64,000 bases of DNA from Roseburia lenta (GTDB taxonomy: Bacteria; Bacillota; Clostridia; Lachnospirales; Lachnospiraceae): the NCBI RefSeq assembly GCF_014287435.1, contig NZ_JACOPG010000004.1, positions 186,001 through 250,000 of the forward strand, written 5' to 3'. The notes under the pieces were generated by a model, which was given only the letters and a program-made list of their open reading frames with translations, did no database searches and was not told the origin of the DNA. The translations under genes and the position numbers were made by a program. How positions within the stretch are numbered: the stretch's first letter is position 1; each line of letters opens with the position of its first letter. This document shows positions 39,144 to 48,063 of the stretch, piece by piece.

Positions 39144-39648
39144 TTACCAGACTTCGCCCGGGTACTTTAGATTCCAGTCTTTACGGACCTTTGTCATGAT
39201 ATCCATGACATCTTTAGTCTGGGCAAGGCGCATGATGCTGTCATTCCCGGAAAGGATGGCATCTTCCATATCCTCCATTTCATAATAGAGGGCATTTGCC
39301 GCTTGACCGGCGCAGATCTCGCGTCTGTCGCCCGCTGCGGCATCGACGATAGAGGCTTTATCGGCTCGTGGGTATTCCATGATCTCGATATAGCCTTTTT
39401 CTAAACTGATCATGGTGCGTTTTGGCTGCTTGGAATGCATGGATAAGGCTACGGTAGCCATCTGCCCCAGATCATTTTGTAAAAGCATGGTCGCCTGCTC
39501 GTCGGAGCCGGTTGGGGAAGGCAAGGGCTTTTTCCTGTGTGCGGTTGGCGACACCGTAGAGTTTTTTGTCCATTTTTTGCAGTGCCTGTGCCATTTCATT
39601 AGCGATCACGCCGGTACCGATCACTGCCCAGTTCAATTCTTTCTTTAT
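39144..39648 (-). pseudogene. Gfo/Idh/MocA-type dehydrogenase, internally deleted and frameshifted
   Basis: On the minus strand a good ribosome site (AAGGAGG, near 39660) is followed by ATA AAG AAA GAA and the typical N-terminus LNWAVIGTGVIANEMAQALQ, KLYGVANRTQEKALAF. After about 45 residues the frame runs on out of register. The C-terminal part of the same family appears in another frame, from about PTGSDEQATMLLQND through TVALSMHSKQPKR and TKDVMDIMTKVRKDWNLKYPGE. About 150 residues, including the rest of the Rossmann fold and the catalytic EKP segment, are missing between them. The expected ATG also reads ATA. The C-terminal open frame of 151 codons is a remnant, not a gene. Confidence 0.8.
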
Positions 39649-39778
39649 TGGAAATCAACCTCCTTTTTGCATCTTCGCGCTTATTAAATCACAAAATAAA
39701 AGGGGATGCAAGGCAGAGGAAAAATGCGCTATAATAGACGGGCATAAAAAGAATAAAATACATGACAAGGAAAAGATG

Positions 39779-40522
39779 ATGAGCAGATATAAAAAACTAA
39801 AAAGAAATAAGATGACAGCAACCGCTATGGCGATCGTGGCACTTTTGATCGGCATGAATCTGGGACGCATGGGGCAGGATACCACGGACCAGAAACTCCC
39901 GAACGGCATTACGACAGAAGTAGGTGCGGAAGAACTAAGTGACATACCGGACTATAGTGGAGCCCCCTATGTAGTCTTAGGGGACAATGTGCCGGATTTT
40001 ACAGAGGAGGAAAAGAAGACCACTGAGGCATTTACCTACTATGGAGATCTAGACGATCTGGGAAGATGTACACTGACCTTTGCCAATGTCTGTCCCCAGA
40101 CCCAGCCGACAGAGAAGCGCGGGGAGATCGGACAGGTACGGCCGAGTGGCTGGCATACGGTCAAATATAACGATCTGATCGACGGCAATTATCTGTATAA
40201 CCGCTGCCATCTGATCGGCTATCAACTGACCGGAGAAAATGCCAATGAAAAAAATCTCATTACAGGTACGCGTTATCTGAATGTGGAGGGCATGCTGCCT
40301 TTTGAGGATATGGTAGACGCGTATGTGGATGAGACCGGAAACCATGTTTTGTACCGGGTAAGGCCGATCTTTTCGGGAGACGATCTTGTGGCGCGGGGCG
40401 TGCACATGGAAGCATGGTCGGTAGAAGATGCAGGACAGGGCATCTGCTTTGATGTCTTTTGCTATAATGTGCAGCCGGGCATTGTCATTGATTATGTGAC
40501 AGGCGACAGTCAAAGAGAGTAA
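39779..40522 (+). CDS. Membrane-anchored DNA/RNA non-specific endonuclease
   Basis: This protein of about 247 residues has an N-terminal helix (about 12-30, ATAMAIVALLIGMNLG) and an extracellular beta-beta-alpha-metal nuclease domain. The active-site segment is NRCHLIGYQLTGENANEKNLI, with the general-base histidine near residue 144 and the metal-binding asparagine after it. It resembles streptococcal EndA/Spd, which degrade extracellular DNA. The longer frame beginning at 39566 covers the pseudogene and is rejected; AAGGAAAAG precedes the ATG pair at 39776/39779, and TATAAT lies at 39730. A role in DNA uptake or nutrient release is plausible, but no competence genes are nearby. Confidence 0.86.
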   Translation: MSRYKKLKRNKMTATAMAIVALLIGMNLGRMGQDTTDQKLPNGITTEVGAEELSDIPDYSGAPYVVLGDNVPDFTEEEKKTTEAFTYYGDLDDLGRCTLTFANVCPQTQPTEKRGEIGQVRPSGWHTVKYNDLIDGNYLYNRCHLIGYQLTGENANEKNLITGTRYLNVEGMLPFEDMVDAYVDETGNHVLYRVRPIFSGDDLVARGVHMEAWSVEDAGQGICFDVFCYNVQPGIVIDYVTGDSQRE

Positions 40523-40529
40523 GCATAGG

Positions 40530-40558
40530 TTGAGACAAGGGGCATTTTTTGGTACAAT
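40530..40558 (+). promoter_or_regulatory. Promoter of the yitT-ansA operon
   Basis: TTGAGA, 17 bp, TACAAT, 60 bp before yitT. Confidence 0.65.
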
Positions 40559-40618
40559 AAAGCATATTTTAGTTTTTATGAAGTCTTGTAAACGCCGTTT
40601 GAAATGAGAGGAGACTAG

Positions 40619-41488
40619 ATGAAAAAAGACGTATTACAACCCAAAAACTTTGTTATGCTAACGATCGCAGGTTTGATCAACGCCTTTGGCGTGACCTGTT
40701 TTTTGTACCCGGTCAATCTGTATGACTCTGGGATCTCAGGGACTTCCATGTTGCTGGCGCAGGTGACACCGGGCTATCTGTCCCTGTCGGTATTTCTTTT
40801 GCTCTTAAACTTCCCTTTGTTTTTATATGGTTACAAAAAAATGGGCATATCCTTTACCCTCTATTCGGTCTATGCCGTTTTTGTCTATTCTATGGGAACC
40901 TGGATCATCACGGATATCCTGCCGGTGGATGTGACGATCGCCTCGCCTTTGGCAGAGCAGGATCTTTTGCTCTGTGCCATCTTTGGCGGACTGATCTCCG
41001 GTATCGGCAGTGGTCTGACCATACGCTACGGCGGTGCCATCGATGGCGTGGAGATCTTAGCCATCCTTTTTTCAAAAAAACTTGGCATTACGGTGGGAAC
41101 TTTTGTTATGGGCTACAATGTTATTTTGTATGTGTTTGCGGGCATTGTCATGGGCAGTTGGATCCTGCCGCTTTACTCGATCATCACATATGCGATCGCG
41201 CTCAAGGCAGTGGACTTTGTTGCGGAAGGTCTGGATAAGGCGAAATCCGTCATGATCATCACCAACCATCCCGACAATATCTGCGAGGCACTTTCTTCTG
41301 AATTTGGTAACGGGATCACGCTTCTGGGAGCCAAGGGCTACTATTCGGATAAGGATAAGACCATGATCTATTTTGTTGTCAACCGTTTCCAGATCAATAA
41401 AGTGAGACAGATCGTGCAGGAACAGGATCGGCATGCCTATGTGACGATCACGGAGGTATCGGACGTACTGACGCATGAGGAGGCGTAA
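40619..41488 (+). CDS. YitT family membrane protein
   Basis: This 289-residue protein has five or six membrane helices in the first 200 residues, with the conserved GGLISGIGSGLTIRYGGAIDGVEILAIL region. A cytoplasmic DUF2179 domain (about 210-285) includes GKGYYSDKDKTMIYFVVNR-like residues. Members are widespread in Firmicutes and their transport role is not established. GAGAGGAGAC precedes the ATG. It is the first gene of a five-gene unit with gaps of 3 bp or overlaps throughout. Confidence 0.9.
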   Translation: MKKDVLQPKNFVMLTIAGLINAFGVTCFLYPVNLYDSGISGTSMLLAQVTPGYLSLSVFLLLLNFPLFLYGYKKMGISFTLYSVYAVFVYSMGTWIITDILPVDVTIASPLAEQDLLLCAIFGGLISGIGSGLTIRYGGAIDGVEILAILFSKKLGITVGTFVMGYNVILYVFAGIVMGSWILPLYSIITYAIALKAVDFVAEGLDKAKSVMIITNHPDNICEALSSEFGNGITLLGAKGYYSDKDKTMIYFVVNRFQINKVRQIVQEQDRHAYVTITEVSDVLTHEEA

Positions 41489-41491
41489 GAG

Positions 41492-42868
41492 ATGGCGGTA
41501 ACGTTACATTTTCTGCCCAGAGATCATTGGATGAATGATCCCAATGGATTTATCTACTACCGGGGCAAATACCACATATTTTATCAATATTTTCCCTACG
41601 AAAGCCGGTGGGGAACCATGCACTGGGGGCACAAGACCTCGACAGACCTTGTGCATTGGAAAGATGAGGGGATCGCCTTATATCCCAGCAGGGATTTTGA
41701 CCGTAATGGCTGTTTTTCCGGGTCTGCCATAGAGATCGATGGGAAAATGTATCTGTACTACACTGCGATCGTCTATGCATCCATGGATCCGGCAAATATT
41801 CATGTGAGCGGCAGTGGGCTGATCGCATGTCAGGCAATGCTGGAAAGCCCGGATGGCATGCATTTTCCGGCGGAAGAAAAACGCATTATCATCCCGACGT
41901 TTTCGGAAAATGAGGTCGGTCATCCCGGAGATACCAGAGACCCAAAAGTCTGGCAGGAAAGGGAACAGTATTTTATGGTCCTGGGCAGCCGTAAGGGGGA
42001 GCAGGGAAATCTTTTGCTCTATAGCAGCAGGGATGGTCTGCACTGGCAATTTGCATCCGTGGTAAGCGACGAGCGCATCAAGAGCCATACCTGGGAATGC
42101 CCGGATATTTTTTCCATAGACGGAGAACATTATCTGATCATGTCGCCCATTGGCATAGAAAAGACCGGGACAAGTTATCCCAATCAGTCAGTCTGGACAA
42201 AATTGTCCTTTGATCCGGGAAAAAAGCAGGCAAAGATCCTGTCACACCCCCGTTTCATAGATTATGGCATGGATCTTTATGCACCGCAAAGTACACTGGA
42301 TGAAAAAGGCAGACGCATTGTCATGGCATGGATGCGTATGCCGCGTCCGCTTGCAGACGGCAGGATCGGTATGCTGACCTTTCCGCGTCTGGTCAGGCAA
42401 AAAGAGGGTGACTTGCGTTTTGGACTGCATCCGGCGGTGGAGAGCCTTTTTACAAGAGTTTTGCAAAAGAAACAGGCAGAAGATGTCCTGCGGGATCAAA
42501 GACCATTAAAGATCAGTCTGGATCTTTTGGAGGGAGCACATATAGATATCGGGGGCTATGTCATCCGCTTTTATCAGGAAAAGGTCTATACGGACAGAAG
42601 CAAGGTCTTGGCCATAGAAAGAGCGGATCTTTTTGGCGAGGAAGCCCAAGTGGGCAAGGAGTTTTGCACGCCCATCTTGCAGGATGGCAGACATCTTGAT
42701 ATTTATGTGGATGCAAATATTATAGAAATCTATGTCAATCAGGATGAGTATGTCCTTTCCAATATCGTGTATGATCTGGGAAGTCAGATCTTGGCACAGG
42801 ATGTGGAAAAGATAGCGTATTTTGGGCTGGATACAGAAGAGCCGGTATACGAGGGAGAAAAGAAATGA
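41492..42868 (+). CDS. scrB: Glycoside hydrolase family 32 (sucrose-6-phosphate hydrolase/invertase type)
   Basis: These 458 residues form a five-bladed beta-propeller plus a C-terminal beta-sandwich. The nucleophile Asp16 is in WMNDPNG, the transition-state stabiliser Asp150 in RDPKVW, and the acid/base Glu202 in WECPD. There is no signal peptide, so a cytoplasmic sucrose or sucrose-6-phosphate hydrolase is more likely than a secreted fructanase. No PTS transporter, fructokinase or LacI regulator is nearby, so the source of its substrate is unclear and the symbol is provisional. It starts 3 bp after yitT and overlaps the next gene by 4 bp. Confidence 0.88.
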   Translation: MAVTLHFLPRDHWMNDPNGFIYYRGKYHIFYQYFPYESRWGTMHWGHKTSTDLVHWKDEGIALYPSRDFDRNGCFSGSAIEIDGKMYLYYTAIVYASMDPANIHVSGSGLIACQAMLESPDGMHFPAEEKRIIIPTFSENEVGHPGDTRDPKVWQEREQYFMVLGSRKGEQGNLLLYSSRDGLHWQFASVVSDERIKSHTWECPDIFSIDGEHYLIMSPIGIEKTGTSYPNQSVWTKLSFDPGKKQAKILSHPRFIDYGMDLYAPQSTLDEKGRRIVMAWMRMPRPLADGRIGMLTFPRLVRQKEGDLRFGLHPAVESLFTRVLQKKQAEDVLRDQRPLKISLDLLEGAHIDIGGYVIRFYQEKVYTDRSKVLAIERADLFGEEAQVGKEFCTPILQDGRHLDIYVDANIIEIYVNQDEYVLSNIVYDLGSQILAQDVEKIAYFGLDTEEPVYEGEKK

Positions 42869-43263
42869 AGCATTTTCGTGTACATCACATTATGTGTACC
42901 AATTTATATCAGGGCTATGGTTACAGCGGGGCATTTTGCCAGAATATGACTAAGATGGTCACCTGGCTCAAAGATCACGCAGACGAGCCGCTTTTACTGG
43001 TGAGTGATCCGGATGAGATCTGCAAAAAATGTCCGAATCTGGTGGAGGGTAAATATTGCCTGGATGCGACCAATCATGTCAAGAGCAAGGATCAGCATCT
43101 GCTGGAACCTCTGCATCTTTTGGAGGGGCAGACCTACACATATGGTCAGCTCATGCAGCAGGCGGACAAGTATCTGACAAAAGAAGTATTTGAGTCGTCT
43201 TGCAGTAAGTGTGAATGGTACAAACAGGGGCTTTGTCATTATGAAGATTTCAGATTTTGCTGA
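42865..43263 (+). CDS. DUF1284 domain protein, cysteine-rich
   Basis: This 132-residue protein matches DUF1284: RVHHIMCTNLYQGYGYSGAF at the start and DEICKKCPNL, SSCSKCEWY later. The paired cysteines (CxxC in CKKC and CSKC, plus GLC and FRFC) point to a bound metal or iron-sulfur cluster. No reaction is known for the family. Its ATG overlaps the scrB stop as ATGA, and its end overlaps the start of the PPTase gene. Confidence 0.85.
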   Translation: MKHFRVHHIMCTNLYQGYGYSGAFCQNMTKMVTWLKDHADEPLLLVSDPDEICKKCPNLVEGKYCLDATNHVKSKDQHLLEPLHLLEGQTYTYGQLMQQADKYLTKEVFESSCSKCEWYKQGLCHYEDFRFC

Positions 43264-43918
43264 TCTTGGGCTGGAGCAGATCCCGCCTGCGGATACGGAA
43301 GAAGCGGATGCCAAGATCAAAGACTACTACGCATCGTTAAGTCCTGCCAGAAAAGAAAAGGCGGATGCCATAAAAAGCAGATCTTCCCGTAGGCAGAGCA
43401 TTTGCGCTGGTCACCTTTTGGAAGATATGTTACGAGTCCGGGGGCTGTCTGCACCTTTTTCCTATGGCATGTCGGAGAGGGGCAAACCTTTTTTAGAGGA
43501 CGTTCAATTTTCCCTGTCACATTGTAAAGGCTGGTGTGCCTGTATCGTGGCGGATCAGATGGTGGGAGTGGATGTTGAGATGCTGGGACGCTATCGGGAC
43601 AGTCTGTGCAGACGCTTTTTTACTGAGGCGGAGCAGGTCTTTTTGCAAAAGACAACCGAGACCGATTTTTATTTTACCCTTCTTTGGACATGCAAGGAAG
43701 CACTAGCAAAATGTCTGGATATAGCATTGACAGAAGTGTGCCAAAATTGCAACATGAGTCCGCTTTTACAAACTTTAAAAACAAAGCCGTCACAAGGCAT
43801 GCATGGACTTGGAAACCTGACCTACGGTGGATATGATATATATTTTGAGACCATATGTTTAAAAGATGCAGTTGCCACATATTGTCTATGCCGAGAAGAA
43901 AAGAGAGATAGAAAATGA
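43241..43918 (+). CDS. 4'-phosphopantetheinyl transferase, Sfp type
   Basis: This protein of about 225 residues belongs to the superfamily that moves phosphopantetheine from CoA to carrier proteins. The P1-P3 motifs are visible: MVGVDVEMLGRYRD with the magnesium-binding aspartate and glutamate, FTEAEQVF, and LLWTCKEALAKCLD. The preceding SYGMSERGKPFL and FSLSHCKGWCACIV are also typical. The start at 43241 lies inside the DUF1284 gene; a longer frame from 43190 is less likely. No peptide or polyketide synthase is in the window, so its carrier protein is elsewhere. Confidence 0.87.
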   Translation: MKISDFADLGLEQIPPADTEEADAKIKDYYASLSPARKEKADAIKSRSSRRQSICAGHLLEDMLRVRGLSAPFSYGMSERGKPFLEDVQFSLSHCKGWCACIVADQMVGVDVEMLGRYRDSLCRRFFTEAEQVFLQKTTETDFYFTLLWTCKEALAKCLDIALTEVCQNCNMSPLLQTLKTKPSQGMHGLGNLTYGGYDIYFETICLKDAVATYCLCREEKRDRK

Positions 43919-44910
43919 AAAAGATTTGTATGATCGCTGTTGGCGGAACGATCGCTTCCGTTGAGACAAAAGAAGGATTGCGACCGGAGATCACCTCAGA
44001 GGAGATCCTGACCTATATACCGGAAGTGTCAAAACTCTGTCAGATCGACGCCATTCAGTTATTTAATATTGACAGCACCAATGTCTATGCCAAGCATTGG
44101 AAGGCACTGGTTTCCTGTATCGAGGAAAATTATGCGGCTTACGATGGCTTTGTCGTGACGCATGGAACGGATACGCTGGCTTATACAGCGGCAGCCCTGT
44201 CCTATTTTATCCAAAACAGCAGAAAGCCTATCGTTATTACGGGATCCCAGGTGACGATCGCGGCGGAGAATACGGATGCGAGAGACAACCTGCTCAATGC
44301 TTTTATCTATGCGGCGGATGACCGTGCATGCGGTGTGCATGTGATCTTTGATAACAAGGTCATCCTGGGAACGCGGGCAAGAAAATCCCGGACAAAAAGT
44401 TATAATGCTTTTTCCAGCATTGATTATCCACAGATCGCCATCTTTCGCAATCACCGACTGGTCTTTTATATCGAGGAGCCAAAGCCGGAGGGCAATCCTA
44501 TTTTTTACCATGATTTTTCGGCGAGGGTATTTGTTTTGAAAATGATACCGGGGATCGATCCTGCCATTTTTGATTATCTGAAAGAGCACTATGACGCGGT
44601 CGTTCTGGAAAGTTTTGGTGTGGGCGGTGTGCCTTATTACGGTGACCATGCTTTTGAGGCGGAGATCAGCAAGTGGACGCAGGAGAAGAAAGTCCTGGTC
44701 GTCACCACCCAGGTGGCGCATGAGGGTAGTGATATGGAGGTCTATGCAGTGGGGCAGACCATCAAGCAAAAACTGTCCCTGATCGAGGCTTTTGACATGA
44801 CAACAGAGGCGATCGTGACCAAATTGATGTGGATCCTGGGCATTACCAGAGATCCAAAAGAGATCGCGGAGATATTTTACACGCCTGTCGAAAAAGATAT
44901 TTTATTGTGA
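43915..44910 (+). CDS. ansA: L-asparaginase, cytoplasmic type
   Basis: These 331 residues hydrolyse asparagine to aspartate and ammonia. The two catalytic threonine motifs are AVGGTIASVE (residues 8-17) and FVVTHGTDTLAYTAAAL (about residues 80-96), the latter with the Thr-Asp-Lys relay aspartate. There is no signal peptide, which fits the type I cytoplasmic enzymes. It overlaps the PPTase gene by 4 bp (ATGA) and ends the yitT operon. Related archaeal GatD subunits have similar motifs but carry an extra N-terminal domain that is absent here. Confidence 0.9.
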   Translation: MKKICMIAVGGTIASVETKEGLRPEITSEEILTYIPEVSKLCQIDAIQLFNIDSTNVYAKHWKALVSCIEENYAAYDGFVVTHGTDTLAYTAAALSYFIQNSRKPIVITGSQVTIAAENTDARDNLLNAFIYAADDRACGVHVIFDNKVILGTRARKSRTKSYNAFSSIDYPQIAIFRNHRLVFYIEEPKPEGNPIFYHDFSARVFVLKMIPGIDPAIFDYLKEHYDAVVLESFGVGGVPYYGDHAFEAEISKWTQEKKVLVVTTQVAHEGSDMEVYAVGQTIKQKLSLIEAFDMTTEAIVTKLMWILGITRDPKEIAEIFYTPVEKDILL

Positions 44911-44939
44911 GCCGGCATATATTTCATCATAGAATTTCG

Positions 44940-45001
44940 TTGACAAAACGAAGTGTTGTGCTAGAATAATTTTTAAGCGCGAGACGGACAAGTGTCTGTC
45001 T
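44940..45001 (+). promoter_or_regulatory. Promoter and start-site hairpin of ilvH
   Basis: TTGACA and TAGAAT are 16 bp apart. About 8 bp after the predicted transcription start lies AGACGGACA-ag-TGTCTGTCT (44982-45001), fully paired with one G-T. No T-box or leader peptide was found. Confidence 0.65.
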
Positions 45002-45029
45002 GCAAATGACAGAGGAGAGGTTTTTTCGT

Positions 45030-46578
<1,549 letters not shown>

Positions 46579-46591
46579 GTCGACTGTACAT

Positions 46592-46625
46592 AAAAGACAG
46601 TGCGCTCGTCGCACTGTCTTTTTTT
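46592..46625 (+). terminator. Terminator after ilvC
   Basis: AAAGACAGTGCG-ctcgt-CGCACTGTCTTT is a perfect 12-bp stem with a T run. Confidence 0.93.
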
Positions 46626-46662
46626 CGTCTTGGGGATAGGGCGATGTGTTATCAGATATAGA

Positions 46663-46936
46663 GGAGCAGATGGCTGGCAGGGGGCAGGGGATGGGCTGGT
46701 GCAGTATGCGGGCGGTAAACTGTCGCAGAACAGGGAGTCTCTGACGAGAAAGATTTGCTTATTTTGATAAAAACTGTCTTTGCAAAGTTAGACATCCGGA
46801 CGACTGTCGAAGCTGTGCAAGAGACAGTTTCTTCTAAGCAAATCCTTTCTCGAAGAGACTCACATAACCTGCTCCTAAGTTTGCCGCCCGCATACTGCAC
46901 CAGCCCATCCCCTGCCCCCTGCCAGCCATCTGCTCC
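46663..46936. repeat. 274-bp fold-back element
   Basis: The outer arms 46663-46721 and 46878-46936 are 59 bp each and complementary except for one G-T position. Pairing continues inward through GAGTCTCT/AGAGACTC, CGAGAAAG-ATTTGCTTA and its partner, and AACTGTCT/AGACAGTT, so almost the whole element folds into one imperfect hairpin. The outer arms are distinctly GC-rich. It lies in the 381-bp gap between the convergent ilvC and lysR genes, 38 bp after the ilvC terminator and 23 bp from the lysR stop. It encodes no plausible protein and has no transposase. Confidence 0.9.
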
Positions 46937-46959
46937 CGCGAAGTTTGCTGTCGCATTGC

Positions 46960-47847
46960 CTAGCCACGGCAAAAATCAAGAAAGCAGGACAACGCATCGT
47001 TTTGCAGATGCGTCTTTTTGTAGGCAAAGCCGACATCACGCTTATGGATGGGGATGTCAAGCGGAATCTGCTGCAACTGTCCGTCTGCCAGTTCCTCCTG
47101 CACAAAGTTTTTGATGACACAGGCAACACCGACACCGATCTTGGCAAACTCGATCAAAAGATCCATATTGGAGATCTCGATATAGTCCTTGGTCTGGATC
47201 TGGTTCCTGGCGAGGTAATCGTCAATGTACTGACGGGTCATATTATTTTTATCAAGGAGCATAAGGGTGGATGCTTCCAAGATCTCCCGCGTGGAAGTCA
47301 TATCCTGCGGAAGATGCGACATATAGGTGGAAGTCGCCACAAAGATGTCCTCGATCTCCACTAAATTTTCATAGATGAAGCCAGTCTTATGCTCCGGCAT
47401 GCCGACAAGCCCGATGTCAATGGCATCATCGGCTAACATCTTGAGGGTCTCATTGGAGGACTGACAGCGGATGCGGATATTGATCTGCGGGTGTTCCCGG
47501 ATAAAAGCGGACAGGTAGGGAAGCAGGAGATATTTGCAGAGGGTCGTGCTGACCCCGATATGCAGGGTGCCGCCATCGGTCCGGGTCAGTGTCTCCAACT
47601 TGGTCTCTGCACTTGTGATTGCCGAGAAGGCGGTATCTAAATGCTGAAAGAGGAGTTGCCCTTCCGGTGTCAGCCGAACACCCTTGGAATTGCGCAAAAA
47701 GAGGCGGGTATGGAGAGCGTCTTCCAACTTCTGGATGGATTTGCTGATGGCAGGCTGGCTGATATATAATTGGTTGGTTGCCTTGGAAAAACTTCCGGCT
47801 TTGGCAACTTCATAAAAAATGTGATAAGCAGACAGTGGATTGTTCAT
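46960..47847 (-). CDS. LysR family transcriptional regulator, likely of leuCD
   Basis: This 295-residue protein has a LysR winged helix (residues 3-62; LSAYHIFYEVAKAGSFSKATNQLYISQPAISKSIQKLE) and a substrate-binding co-inducer domain (about 90-290). It is divergent from leuC, with 216 bp between the start codons and a dyad in the shared region, the classical LysR arrangement, so it probably activates leuCD and represses itself. The co-inducer may be a leucine-pathway intermediate, by analogy only. Confidence 0.92.
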   Translation of the reverse strand: MNNPLSAYHIFYEVAKAGSFSKATNQLYISQPAISKSIQKLEDALHTRLFLRNSKGVRLTPEGQLLFQHLDTAFSAITSAETKLETLTRTDGGTLHIGVSTTLCKYLLLPYLSAFIREHPQINIRIRCQSSNETLKMLADDAIDIGLVGMPEHKTGFIYENLVEIEDIFVATSTYMSHLPQDMTSTREILEASTLMLLDKNNMTRQYIDDYLARNQIQTKDYIEISNMDLLIEFAKIGVGVACVIKNFVQEELADGQLQQIPLDIPIHKRDVGFAYKKTHLQNDALSCFLDFCRG

Positions 47848-47868
47848 GGTATTTCCTTTCTGATATTA

Positions 47869-47885
47869 TATAACCTATAGTTATA
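47869..47885. promoter_or_regulatory. Dyad in the lysR-leuC intergenic region
   Basis: TATAAC-ctata-GTTATA has 6-bp arms and overlaps the presumed -10 region of lysR (TATAAT on the minus strand at 47865-47870). It is about 45 bp before the leuC -10 (TAAAAT, 47930-47935), whose -35 is poor, as is usual for an activated promoter. Confidence 0.5.
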
Positions 47886-47955
47886 GTAAATATATTTAAT
47901 ATGTATTTCTATTATATATACTTTCGTGGTAAAATCAATATTGAAAAAAAGAAAA

Positions 47956-48005
47956 CTGCCTGAGATATGGGGTATGGCTGCAAACGTATCCGGTGTCACA
48001 GGCAG
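47956..48005 (+). ncRNA. Candidate structured leader of leuC
   Basis: CTGCCTG (47956-47962) pairs perfectly with CAGGCAG (47999-48005). Inside, GGGTA pairs with TATCC around a 12-base loop TGGCTGCAAACG, with asymmetric internal loops. The element sits about 15 bases into the predicted leuC transcript. I do not recognise it as a known riboswitch. Confidence 0.4.
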
Positions 48006-48063
48006 GAAAATCAGACATAAGAAGCACATAAGTATAGATCAGGAGAAAAAGGAGGAACATGTC

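Noticed and set aside
39144..39599. The 151-codon minus-strand frame as a stand-alone gene
   Set aside because: Its C-terminal part is the end of a Gfo/Idh dehydrogenase whose N-terminus lies just upstream in another frame, so it is part of a pseudogene.
43241..43918. A biosynthetic gene cluster around the PPTase
   Set aside because: No NRPS, PKS or carrier protein genes occur in the window.
44059..44769. A 236-codon minus-strand frame opposite ansA
   Set aside because: It is antisense to asparaginase, with no start signals and no recognisable domain.
44911..45029. An attenuation-type leader peptide before ilvH
   Set aside because: No short open frame rich in Leu, Val or Ile codons and no terminator/antiterminator pair was seen; only a small start-proximal hairpin.
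46755..47114. Plus-strand open frames running through the fold-back element into lysR
   Set aside because: They exist because of the repeat's composition; there is no ribosome site and they overlap the lysR coding region.
47936..48063. A ppGpp, PRPP or other known riboswitch, or a T-box, in the leuC leader
   Set aside because: None of the conserved blocks of these classes could be found; only a small two-stem structure is visible, reported as a candidate.
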